A model generated the notes under the pieces. The model was not told where the DNA came from. It searched no databases and saw only the letters and a list, made by a program, of their open reading frames with translations. Shown piece by piece: positions 24,792-32,483 of a stretch of 64,000 bases of DNA (positions are counted from its first letter, which is position 1; the number at the start of each line of letters is the position of its first letter). Origin of the DNA: Caulobacter henricii. Its GTDB lineage: Bacteria > Pseudomonadota > Alphaproteobacteria > Caulobacterales > Caulobacteraceae. Location of the stretch: the NCBI RefSeq assembly GCF_001414055.1, contig NZ_CP013002.1:204501-268500 (forward strand). Direction: 5' to 3'. The translations under genes were made by a program, and so were the position numbers.

Positions 24792-26666
24792 CTATTGGCA
24801 GGCGAGGCATTCCTCGTAATCGGTCTTTTCGGCGACATCGAAGCCGCCGGAGGTCTCTGCCGCGAACTCGGCACCGGCATAGGAGGCCCGTTGCACCGAC
24901 TTGGAGCGCAGATAGTAGAGGGATTTGACGCCCCGCTCCCAAGCCTGCCAGTGCAGCATGTGCAGGTCCCACTTGTCGACGTCGCCGGGCAGGAAGATGT
25001 TCACCGACTGGCTCTGGCAGATTTCCGGCGTGCGGTCGGCGGCCAGTTCGACCACCCAGCGCTGATCCAGCTCGAAAGCCGTCTTGTAGACGTCCTTGTC
25101 GTCCTGGCTGAGGAAGTCCAGATGCTGGACCGAGCCTTCGTTCTCCAGGATCGAACCCCACACCGCATCGGTGTTCTGGCCCTTCTCCTCGAGCAGCTTC
25201 TCCAGATAGGGATTCTTGACGGCGAAGGAGCCCGACAGGGTCTTGTGGGTATAGATATTGGCCGGGATCGGCTCGATGCCGGCCGAGGTGCCGCCGCAGA
25301 TGATCGAGATCGAGGCGGTCGGGGCGATGGCCAGCTTGTGCGAGAAGCGCTCCATCGAGCCCCGGTCGGCGGCGTCGGGGCAGGGGCCCTTTTCCTCGCC
25401 GATGGTGATCGACGCCTTGTCGGCCTCGCGGCGCAGGTGCTTGAACATCCGCATGTTCCAGCTCTTGGCCAGGGCGCTCTCGAACGGCACGTTCTGGCTC
25501 TGCAGGAAGCTGTGGAAGCCCATCAGGCCCAGACCCACCGAACGCTCGCGCATGGCGGCATAGGCGGCGGTCGAGGCGGCATCGGGTGCGCGGTCGATGA
25601 AGTCCTGCAGGACGTTGTCGAGGAAGCGCATGATGTCCTCGATGAACATCGGATGGTCGCGCCACTCGAGGAAGGTCTCGGCATTGACCGAAGACAGGCA
25701 GCAGACCGCGGTGCGGTCATTGCCCAGATGGTCGACCCCGGTGTGCAGCATGATCTCGCTGCACAGGTTGGACTGGCGCACCGACAGGCCCAGCTCGCGC
25801 TGGTGCTGGGGCATGGCGCGGTTCACGGTGTCGGAGAAGATCAGATAGGGCTCGCCGGTCTGCAGGCGCAGCTCCAGCACCTTCTGCCAGAGGGCGCGGG
25901 CATCGACCTCGCGCAGCACTTCATTGGTCTTGGGCGAGCGCAGGCCGAACTTCAGGCCGTCGCGGACCGCGTGCATGAATTCGTCGGTGATCGAGATGCC
26001 GTGGTGCAGGTTCAGGGACTTGCGGTTGAAGTCGCCCGACGCCTTGCGGATTTCCAGGAACTCTTCGATTTCCGGGTGGTGGATGTCCAGATAGACGGCG
26101 GCCGAGCCGCGGCGCAGCGAGCCCTGGCTGATCGCCAGGGTCAGGCTGTCCATGACGCGGATGAAGGGGATGATGCCGCTGGTCTGGCCCTGGCCCTTGA
26201 CCTTCTCGCCGATCGACCGGACGCCGCCCCAATAGGTACCGATGCCGCCGCCATTGGCCGCCAGCCAGACGTTCTCGTTCCAGACGCTGAGAATGCCGTC
26301 GAGGCTGTCGGAAACCGAGTTCAGGAAGCAGCTGATCGGCAGGCCGCGCTCGGCACCGCCGTTGCTCAGCACGGGGGTCGAGGGCATGAACCAAAGCTGG
26401 CTCATATAGTCATAGACGCGCTGGGCGTGGTCGGCATCGTCGGCGAAGGCCGTCGAAACGCGGGCGAACATGTCCTGGTAGGATTCGCCGGGCAGCAGAT
26501 AGCGGTCTTCCAGGGTGGTCTTGCCGAAGTCGGTCAGCAGGGCGTCGCGCGAGCGGTCCACCTGGACCTTGCGCACCAGGGCCAGTTTCGGCCGTTCAGA
26601 GACCTTCATGCCCCCGGTGCGGCCCTGGGGGAGCACCGTCGTCTTCGCCGCTTCACTGCCGTTCAT
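24792..26666 (-). CDS. nrdA: Ribonucleoside-diphosphate reductase, alpha subunit
   Basis: Class I large subunit of about 624 residues that reduces ribonucleoside diphosphates to deoxy forms. Active-site features are MPSTPVLSNGG, LPISCFLNSVSDS with the first redox Cys, SNLCSEIMLHTG with the radical Cys, and the C-terminal shuttle pair ECLACQ. The usual N-terminal ATP-cone is absent. ATG at 26666 is chosen; a TTG lies two codons earlier. The partner nrdB is 29 kb away, but both promoters carry matching paired NrdR-like boxes. Confidence 0.95.
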   Translation of the reverse strand: MNGSEAAKTTVLPQGRTGGMKVSERPKLALVRKVQVDRSRDALLTDFGKTTLEDRYLLPGESYQDMFARVSTAFADDADHAQRVYDYMSQLWFMPSTPVLSNGGAERGLPISCFLNSVSDSLDGILSVWNENVWLAANGGGIGTYWGGVRSIGEKVKGQGQTSGIIPFIRVMDSLTLAISQGSLRRGSAAVYLDIHHPEIEEFLEIRKASGDFNRKSLNLHHGISITDEFMHAVRDGLKFGLRSPKTNEVLREVDARALWQKVLELRLQTGEPYLIFSDTVNRAMPQHQRELGLSVRQSNLCSEIMLHTGVDHLGNDRTAVCCLSSVNAETFLEWRDHPMFIEDIMRFLDNVLQDFIDRAPDAASTAAYAAMRERSVGLGLMGFHSFLQSQNVPFESALAKSWNMRMFKHLRREADKASITIGEEKGPCPDAADRGSMERFSHKLAIAPTASISIICGGTSAGIEPIPANIYTHKTLSGSFAVKNPYLEKLLEEKGQNTDAVWGSILENEGSVQHLDFLSQDDKDVYKTAFELDQRWVVELAADRTPEICQSQSVNIFLPGDVDKWDLHMLHWQAWERGVKSLYYLRSKSVQRASYAGAEFAAETSGGFDVAEKTDYEECLACQ

Positions 26667-26720
26667 GACCAAAATCCATAATCAATCAGCGAGTTCCGGA
26701 GAAGGAAACGCCCCGCCCAG

Positions 26721-26767
26721 CCGCTACATCTTGTGGCTGAGGTGCCCCCTCAGCCCACATATGGGGC
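26721..26767 (-). promoter_or_regulatory. Paired NrdR boxes upstream of nrdA
   Basis: On the minus strand, box 1 (26721-26736) reads CCACAAGATGTAGCGG and box 2 (26752-26767) GCCCCATATGTGGGCT. Box 1 fits the core CWANATNTWG of the NrdR consensus; box 2 differs only at the two W positions. Their starts are 31 bp apart, the three-turn spacing known for NrdR, a repressor that senses ATP/dATP. The site is 55-100 bp before the nrdA start. Confidence 0.7.
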
Positions 26768-27097
26768 CACAGTGGCTAATGACTCGTCAACGCCCCGGAA
26801 GCGAGTTTTTCGTTAACAAGCTGTGAACGCCTCCAACTTAGCGGGCAGGATCAAGGGGTTGCCCGGGCGAACTTTTTTCGGCTGCGACAGACCGTCACAA
26901 GGCCCTCCAGGCCCTCCGCCCCCTGACATCGTGATCCGTCCACAGGTCAGGCTTTTGCGGACAGGGGTGGTCCCTATGTAGCCTCGGGCGGCGGAGGCCC
27001 GGGCGAGGTCCGATGGGCCGGGCCACAGCAGGCCGGCGCCCAGAAGGAAAGGCTGTCGGCACTTGGGTGCTGATTGAGGTGAGGGAGCCGCCCTGGC
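26768..27097. other. Intergenic stretch upstream of nrdA, no gene seen
   Basis: Contains the distal nrdA promoter region, including a GACTC (GANTC, CcrM-type) site near 26779 and an AT-rich segment (TTTTTCGTTAACAAG) at 26805-26820. I see no supported reading frame or RNA gene up to the repeat at 27098. Confidence 0.45.
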
Positions 27098-27172
27098 CCT
27101 TCGACAAGCTCAGGGCGAGGACGGCCGCTGGCCCAGGCGCACTCAGAATCCTTCTCCTGAGCTTGTCGAAGG
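27098..27172. repeat. Inverted repeat with CCTTCGACAAGCTCAGG ends
   Basis: CCTTCGACAAGCTCAGG (27098-27114) is mirrored exactly at 27156-27172. Between the arms are 41 bases with CGAGGACGG near the left arm; CGAGGAC also follows the right arm. A single degenerate half copy, CCTTCGACACGCTCAG, is at 57385-57400. This looks like a dispersed REP-like family. Confidence 0.8.
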
Positions 27173-27228
27173 ACGAGGACTTCGGTCGGGCCTGCACCGA
27201 CACCCAAGGTCAAAGCGGCAAAAGAAAA

Positions 27229-27252
27229 GGGCCCGGCGTTGCCGCCGGGCCC
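27229..27252 (-). terminator. Terminator of the OmpA-family gene
   Basis: GGGCCCGGC (27229-27237) and GCCGGGCCC (27244-27252) form a perfect 9-bp stem. Read on the minus strand, the hairpin is followed by TTTTCTTTTG, a strong U tract. It is 25 bp after the stop codon. Confidence 0.9.
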
Positions 27253-27277
27253 TTCCCAGATCGTATTGATCCAGATC

Positions 27278-28486
27278 CTAGAACTTGATCGAGATCGTGG
27301 AACGGCGGTTCAGCGGTTCCTTCACACCATCGCCAGTGGCGACGGCCGGGGCGCTTTCACCCTTCCAGTCGACGGCCACGGCCGACGAAGCAACGCCGAG
27401 ACCGACGAGCGCGTCAGCAACAGCCTTCGCACGACGCTCCGACAGGCGGGCGTTGTACTTCGGCGAGCCCGACGTGTCGGTGTGACCGACGATGATCAGG
27501 TTGGTCGCCTTGCCGGCGTTGGCGTAGTTCGCAGCTTCCGAAACCACCGACTGGGCTTCCGGCGTCAGAACGGACTGATCGAACGGGAAGTAGACGATGA
27601 ACTCGCGAGCCTCAAACGCCGGCGGAGGCGGCGGGGGAGGCGGCGGGGGCGGAGGCGGCGGGGGCGGCGGGGGAGGCGGCGGCGGCGGCGGGGGCGGCGG
27701 CGGGGGCGGCGGAGCCGCGAAGGAATAGCGGAGACCCACGGTCACCGACTGGTCCTTGTACTCGCCAGAGAACGCGCCGGGCTGCAGAGCGCCCGAACCC
27801 TGCGACTGCCAGCCGTGGTCGTTGGCGGCGCCGAGGTAGCGGTAGGTGACGTCGATGTTCAGCTTGTCGGTCGCCTTGATCGAGGCACCGGCAATGGCTT
27901 GCCACGAGATCGACAGATCATCGTCATCAACGGACAGGTTCTGGATGGCAGCATTGCCAGGACCAACGGTGCCGACGCCGCTGAACTGGCCGAGGGCCTT
28001 GACGTCCAGACGGTTCAGGCCGAGGCCTGCGCCGACGAAGGGGTTGATCCACGAACCCGGGGCGAAGTCGTACAGGACGTTCGCGAACAGGGTCCAGGAG
28101 TCGATCGAGCCGTCCGGCGAGCCGCACTTGGCAGCGGCCGCGGTGCGGATCACGCCGGGGGTGCAGAGACCGCGGGGCTGCTGACGGGCAGCGTTGCCGC
28201 GAACCGAGGTCAGGTCGCCGGGGCGATAGCCGCCTTCGAGTTCAGCGCGCCAGTTCGGGGTGAACTGGTAGCCGAGACGAACGAAACCGGTCCAGTCGCT
28301 GTCCGACGCCCACTCGTAGTGGTAGGTCGAGCCGTCCGGAGCGAACGCATCGGACTCGGTCTTCAGACCGGTCGGGAAGTGGTAGCCAAGATCGACCGCG
28401 CCATACCAGCCGGTCTCTTGAGCGGAGACGCCCGACGCGGCGCAAACCGCAGCCAGAGCGACTCCCGCCAGGAGTTTGAATTTCAT
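27278..28486 (-). CDS. OmpA-family outer-membrane protein with polyproline hinge
   Basis: Outer-membrane protein of 402 residues. A signal peptide ends SGVSAQ. An N-terminal beta-barrel follows (WYGAVDLGYHFP, FVGAGLGLNRL, SVTVGLRYSF). A hinge of exactly 31 consecutive prolines (codons at 27620-27712) leads to a C-terminal OmpA/MotB peptidoglycan-binding domain with VYFPFDQSVLTPEAQ, VVGHTDTSGSPKYNARLSERRAKAV style motifs. It probably tethers the outer membrane to the wall. The strong terminator and good signal peptide suggest high expression. Confidence 0.93.
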   Translation of the reverse strand: MKFKLLAGVALAAVCAASGVSAQETGWYGAVDLGYHFPTGLKTESDAFAPDGSTYHYEWASDSDWTGFVRLGYQFTPNWRAELEGGYRPGDLTSVRGNAARQQPRGLCTPGVIRTAAAAKCGSPDGSIDSWTLFANVLYDFAPGSWINPFVGAGLGLNRLDVKALGQFSGVGTVGPGNAAIQNLSVDDDDLSISWQAIAGASIKATDKLNIDVTYRYLGAANDHGWQSQGSGALQPGAFSGEYKDQSVTVGLRYSFAAPPPPPPPPPPPPPPPPPPPPPPPPPPPPPPPAFEAREFIVYFPFDQSVLTPEAQSVVSEAANYANAGKATNLIIVGHTDTSGSPKYNARLSERRAKAVADALVGLGVASSAVAVDWKGESAPAVATGDGVKEPLNRRSTISIKF

Positions 28487-28900
28487 ATCAAGAGCCCTCT
28501 ATTGCCCTGCTCCGGCCGAAAACGACCGAGCATCGTTATACCAAGGCGAACGTCCCGGGAAAGTGTCAGCAAAGCCACACTCGTCAGGTTTCGCTGACCT
28601 GGATATACGCTCCAGGAAGCCAAACAAGACCGCCCCACAAAATCAACTTCCGAGCGTATCGGCTGAAATCTTCCGCTGAGAGCGCCAGTCTTTTCGTTCG
28701 CACGTGAAACCCGGTCGCGCAAGGGCTTGCAACATGAAAAGGCGGCCCATTGTCGCAGTGCGGCCACAGCTATGCTGTTCTTCGCGCATCAGGCGAGATT
28801 TTGCCTCAAGGCGCGCCCCTGGTCCCGGTCGCGTTCAGTTCGCACCCCCGTAGCCGGGTGGAGCGGGGTCGAAAGGACCCCTGGGGTGCCGTCAGGGTGT
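28487..28900. other. Intergenic region upstream of the OmpA-family gene
   Basis: About 410 bp that must hold the OmpA gene promoter on the minus strand. A short hairpin, GGGGTC-N5-GACCCC, sits near 28864-28880 just after the antiporter stop and could end that transcript, although no T run follows. I see no supported gene. Confidence 0.4.
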
Positions 28901-30706
28901 CTAGCGCAGTGTGGCGTCGCGCAGGCGCCGGCGACGGCCGCCGAGGGCGTCAGGTCGGTTGAGGACCTTGCGGTATTCATCCCGCCGCTCATGAATCGAA
29001 GCGATGACCAGACCCATCGGCACGCCGATATCGACCAGAACCGCCTCGGACAGCTGCAGGCTGGCCTCGATGGTCTCGGGTACGGCGTCCGTGGCCCCCA
29101 GCTCATAGAGGCGGGCCGCATGGCGCGCGTCGCGGGCCCGGGCGACGATGGCGAGGTCCGGGCGCGCCCCGCGGGCGGCGGCGACCACGGCCTCGGCGGC
29201 CTCCGGGGCATCCATGGTCACCACCACGGCTCTGGCCGTGGCCAGGCCGCAGCGCTCGAGCAGCTCCAGCCGGGAGGCGTCGCCATAATAGATGCGATGG
29301 CCGTTGCGGCGACCCTGTTCGACCAGGCGGGCGTCGCGTTCGACGGCGATCCAGGCCAGGTCGTGGCGGCCGAGCATGTCGCCGACCAGCTTGCCGACCC
29401 GGCCATAGCCGATGACCAGGACCTGGCCCGAAGGCTCGGGGCCCACGCGATCCGGCGCGGCCGGCTGACCGCCGTCCGGCGGGGTTTCGCTGATCCTGGC
29501 CGCACCGCCCTTGCGGCCGAGCCGGGCCCCGAGCGCGGCCAGTGCCGGGATCAGGAACATGGTCAGGGTGGCCGACACCAGCACGGCCTGGCCGACATCG
29601 CGGGGCACGACCTGGGCCCCCATGGCATTGTCGAGGATCACGAAGGCGAACTCGCCCCCGGCCGCCAGGATCAGCGCCGCCTCGGCCGAGGCCTTGACCC
29701 CCAGCTTCATGGTCCATCCCAGGCTGAAGACCAGGCCGGCCTTGATCGCCAGCAGGCCCAGGGCGATGCCGAGGATGACCACCGGCTCGGCGACCAGCAG
29801 CGACAGGTCCAGGCGAATGCCGAGCGATACGAAGAACAGGCTGAGCAGCAGGCCCTTGAAGGGTTCGATCTTCACCTCGACCTCGTGGCGATACTCGGTT
29901 TCGGCCAGCAGCACCCCGGCGACGAAGGCCCCGAGCGCCATGGACAGGCCTGACAGGGCGCTGACCATGCCGGCACCAATGATCACCAGCAGGCAGGCGG
30001 CCATGAACATTTCTTCGCTCTTGGCCTTGGCCACCGATTTCAGCATCGGCCGCAGGGCCAGGCGCCCGACCAGGACGATGCCGCCGAGGCCGAGGGCGGC
30101 CGGCACCAGGGCCAGCAGGTCCTTCATGGCAAAGGTCCCGTCGCCCTGGCCCAGAATGGTCAGGGTGATCAGGATCGGGGCGACCGCGAGATCCTGGAAC
30201 AGCAGCACCGAGAAGGTCGCCCGTCCGCCTTCGGAATGCAGGCGGCGACGCTCGGCCAGCACCGGCACGGCAATGGCGGTCGAGGACAGGGCCAGGGCCG
30301 CGCCAATGGCCAGGGCCGAGACCGGCGGCTGACCCAGGGCCATGGCCCCCAGGCCCAGGGCGAGGGAGCAGCCGATCACCTGGGCCGCGCCCAGGCCGAA
30401 GACCAGCTTGCGCATCAGGCGCAGGCGTTCCCAGGACAGTTCCAGCCCGATCATGAACAGCAGGAAGACCACCCCGAACTCGGCCAGCTGGGCGATCTCG
30501 TCCGGATTGTCGACCGTGACATAGTCCAGCCACGGTGCCACGCCTATGAACCGGCCGAGGCCGTAGGGCCCCAGGATGACGCCGGCCAGCAGGAAGCCGA
30601 GGATCGGGTTGAGCTTCAGGCGCTTGAAGAGCGGCGCGACGACGCCTGCGGTGGCCAGGAACAGGACCAGGTCCTTGTAGTCCGCTGGTGAAACCTCGTG
30701 CGGCAC
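28901..30706 (-). CDS. CPA2-family K+/H+ antiporter with RCK domain (KefB/YbaL-like)
   Basis: Inner-membrane monovalent cation:proton antiporter of 601 residues. Some twelve hydrophobic segments include LKLNPILGFLLAGVILGP, LLFMIGLELS, ALALSSTAIAVPVLAE and VLLFQDLAVAPIL. A cytoplasmic RCK_N Rossmann domain follows with VLVIGYGRVGKLVGDML and YYGDASRLELLERCG. The C-terminal tail is Arg-rich. Such proteins protect against electrophiles or adjust K+ and pH. The start is GTG. Regulation through NAD(H) or glutathione adducts is possible but unproven here. Confidence 0.92.
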   Translation of the reverse strand: MPHEVSPADYKDLVLFLATAGVVAPLFKRLKLNPILGFLLAGVILGPYGLGRFIGVAPWLDYVTVDNPDEIAQLAEFGVVFLLFMIGLELSWERLRLMRKLVFGLGAAQVIGCSLALGLGAMALGQPPVSALAIGAALALSSTAIAVPVLAERRRLHSEGGRATFSVLLFQDLAVAPILITLTILGQGDGTFAMKDLLALVPAALGLGGIVLVGRLALRPMLKSVAKAKSEEMFMAACLLVIIGAGMVSALSGLSMALGAFVAGVLLAETEYRHEVEVKIEPFKGLLLSLFFVSLGIRLDLSLLVAEPVVILGIALGLLAIKAGLVFSLGWTMKLGVKASAEAALILAAGGEFAFVILDNAMGAQVVPRDVGQAVLVSATLTMFLIPALAALGARLGRKGGAARISETPPDGGQPAAPDRVGPEPSGQVLVIGYGRVGKLVGDMLGRHDLAWIAVERDARLVEQGRRNGHRIYYGDASRLELLERCGLATARAVVVTMDAPEAAEAVVAAARGARPDLAIVARARDARHAARLYELGATDAVPETIEASLQLSEAVLVDIGVPMGLVIASIHERRDEYRKVLNRPDALGGRRRRLRDATLR

Positions 30707-30726
30707 GCTTGCTCCTTCCGATCGCT

Positions 30727-30975
30727 CTAGGCTGGCCTTTGCAAACGAACGCCTGGACCCGCTGTTTCGGCCACAATCAATTCGACGCCACCGGCCTCCA
30801 GGGCCGTGATCAGGAGGCGTTCGGTGCTGGGATGCAACGCATGACGCCCGGTTTCGAAGTCCTTGACCGTGCTGCGCGAGACGCCCGCCTGCTCGGCGAG
30901 CTCACCCTGCGACCAGTTGAGCAGTCCGCGGGCACCGCGACACTGGGCTGGCAGAAGCTGTTTTACCTTGAACAT
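30727..30975 (-). CDS. XRE-family transcriptional regulator
   Basis: Small DNA-binding protein of 82 residues made almost wholly of a Cro/C1-type helix-turn-helix: CRGARGLLNWSQGELAEQAGVSRSTVKDFETGRHALHPSTERLL. The C-terminus is short and has no effector domain. It is 20 bp upstream of the antiporter gene on the same strand and might control or be co-transcribed with it. The DNA around it is slightly less GC-rich than its neighbours. Confidence 0.85.
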   Translation of the reverse strand: MFKVKQLLPAQCRGARGLLNWSQGELAEQAGVSRSTVKDFETGRHALHPSTERLLITALEAGGVELIVAETAGPGVRLQRPA

Positions 30976-31294
30976 AGATGGGCTCCTATGTCACCCATTT
31001 TGGCCGATTACAACCTAAAACGCTGACTTGACTCAGGCCTGCATCCCGGCAGTCCCGACCTGCGAACCGCGAACTCCAACCGTTCTGTAAAAGCCCATGG
31101 CCTCGAACACCTCGAAACCGTGGAAACCGGGCCGGCCTTCGCTCGGATTGATCAAATAGAGAGACTTCGCCAAGAGAGCTTCCCGCAACGCACCAGTCGC
31201 ACTGGCAATGATGGTGCTCAGGTTCTGGCAGAACGGGCTACAGTCGCGGGAGGGCGCGAGAGAAAGAACCGGCGGGACCGTCGCCGGCGGGAGA
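30976..31294. other. Gap of about 320 bp; possible gene remnant on the minus strand
   Basis: No complete gene. A minus-strand frame ending at TGA 31033-31035 reads with protein-like composition (SLYLINPSEGRPGFHGFE, then FEAMGFYRTVGVRG, the latter similar to the end of GNAT acetyltransferases). It has no start codon or ribosome site before it merges into the HPr gene. It may be a decayed gene end or chance. Confidence 0.3.
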
Positions 31295-31573
31295 TTAGCG
31301 CTCTTCGTCGAACCGGTTTGCGACCAGCTCGCAGAGCGCTTCCAGGGCGGCCTCGGCCTCGGGGCCTTCGGCGGCGATATCGATGGTTGAACCGATGCCG
31401 GCGGCCAGCATCATCAGGCCCATGATCGAGCGGGCATCAACGCAGGAGCCCTCGCGGCTGACCTTGACCTCGGCGTCGAACCCGGCCGCCATCTTCACGA
31501 ACTTGGCCGAGGCCCGGGCGTGCAGGCCCCGTTCATTGACGATTTCGACCGTCCGCTCCGCCATGCGACTCAT
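31295..31573 (-). CDS. HPr-family phosphocarrier protein
   Basis: Phosphocarrier of 92 residues. The phosphorylated His is in NERGLHARASAKFVKM and the regulatory Ser in ARSIMGLMMLAAG, so both the PTS relay and HprK control are possible. It starts at 31573, where ATGA overlaps the EIIA stop; a second ATG at 31564 would remove three residues. It is the last gene of the cluster chvI-chvG-hprK-EIIA-HPr, typical of alphaproteobacteria, where the incomplete PTS acts as a regulatory relay instead of in sugar uptake. Confidence 0.93.
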   Translation of the reverse strand: MSRMAERTVEIVNERGLHARASAKFVKMAAGFDAEVKVSREGSCVDARSIMGLMMLAAGIGSTIDIAAEGPEAEAALEALCELVANRFDEER

Positions 31574-31974
31574 TTTTCTCCAGCCAGCACATAGGAGGCC
31601 ACGGAGATGTATTTCCGTCCAGCCTCCTGGGCATGGGCGACGCAGGCCTGCAGGGTCTCGCGCTGGCGGACGCTGGCCAGCTTGATCAGCATCGGCAGGT
31701 TCAGCCCGGCGATCACCTCGGCCCGCGTCTGTTCCATCACCGAGATGGCCAGGTTGCTGGGTGTGCCGCCGAACATGTCGGTCAGCAGGATGACGCCGCT
31801 GCCGCTGTCCACGGCGGCGCAGGCCTTCAGGATGTCGGAGCGGCGCCGCTCCATGTCATCTTCCGGACCGATGCAGATCGCCTTCACCGCGGTCTGCGGG
31901 CCGACAACATGTTCCATGGCGGAGACGAACTCCTCCGCCAGACGCCCGTGCGTAACGATCACGAGCCCGATCAT
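31570..31974 (-). CDS. PTS mannose-family EIIA component
   Basis: Cytoplasmic EIIA of the mannose (PTS-Man) class, 134 residues. The active-site His is in MIGLVIVTHGRLAEEF, followed by GVILLTDMFGGTPSNLAISVM, the hallmark block of this family. No EIIB, EIIC or EIID partners are present, so it cannot transport sugar by itself and probably accepts phosphate from HPr as a signal. ATG at 31974 is used. It is 74 bp after hprK and overlaps HPr by 4 bp. Confidence 0.93.
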   Translation of the reverse strand: MIGLVIVTHGRLAEEFVSAMEHVVGPQTAVKAICIGPEDDMERRRSDILKACAAVDSGSGVILLTDMFGGTPSNLAISVMEQTRAEVIAGLNLPMLIKLASVRQRETLQACVAHAQEAGRKYISVASYVLAGEK

Positions 31975-32048
31975 GCCTGATTTCTCAACGGGATCCCCAT
32001 TACCCGTAGCGGCCGGGAGGAGCCGCGCGGGCGGACTTGATACGCTCG

Positions 32049-32483
32049 TTAGAGTCCGACTCCAAGATGCTCCAGCATGCGTCTGATTTTCGCGGGCGCA
32101 GCGGGTTCCAGAGGCCACAGGTCGAAAACGGGAACATCCAGACCGCAAATCGTCGTGACCTGTTGTGGCGGCAGGCGTTCGACGGCCTCAGGGGCCGCAA
32201 GGCAGCGCACCACAAGGGCGATTTCGGCGAAGGCGAGGTCCGGGGTCTGGATCACGCCCAGGCCCCGGACCTCGATCAGACCGGCCAGCGAATCAGGGGC
32301 CCGGCCATAGGGCCGCCCCCCCGAAGCGAAGACCAGGGTGCGATCATCGGCCACCAGATGGAAGCCTTCGGCGAGGGCGCGCAAGGCCAGGTCGCTCTTG
32401 CCGATCCCCGAGGGGCCCTCGATCAGCACCCCGCGCCAGCGGCCGGCCAGGCGTCGGGCGATCAGGCCGGCATGACGGATCAC
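32049..32483 (-). CDS. hprK: HPr kinase/phosphorylase, short alphaproteobacterial form
   Basis: Kinase/phosphorylase of 144 residues that acts on the Ser of HPr. The Walker A loop GPSGIGKSDLALR and the downstream LVADDRTLV and IEVRGLGVIQ (HprK signature) are present. The N-terminal domain of Gram-positive HprK is missing, as is normal in alphaproteobacteria. The start is GTG at 32483, overlapping the ChvG stop (GTGA). The linkage to ChvG/ChvI suggests that envelope or acid signalling and PTS state are read together. Confidence 0.92.
   Translation of the reverse strand: MIRHAGLIARRLAGRWRGVLIEGPSGIGKSDLALRALAEGFHLVADDRTLVFASGGRPYGRAPDSLAGLIEVRGLGVIQTPDLAFAEIALVVRCLAAPEAVERLPPQQVTTICGLDVPVFDLWPLEPAAPAKIRRMLEHLGVGL

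Noticed and set aside
24795..26681. 628-codon plus-strand frame opposite nrdA
   Set aside because: Antisense shadow of a certain housekeeping gene; no ribosome site or domain.
27620..27712. GGC/GGG trinucleotide repeat as a possible CRISPR or satellite
   Set aside because: It is the reverse strand of the polyproline codons in an intact gene, without spacers.
28805..28880. Hairpin-rich stretch resembling a tRNA
   Set aside because: No complete cloverleaf, anticodon stem or standard T-arm motif could be placed.
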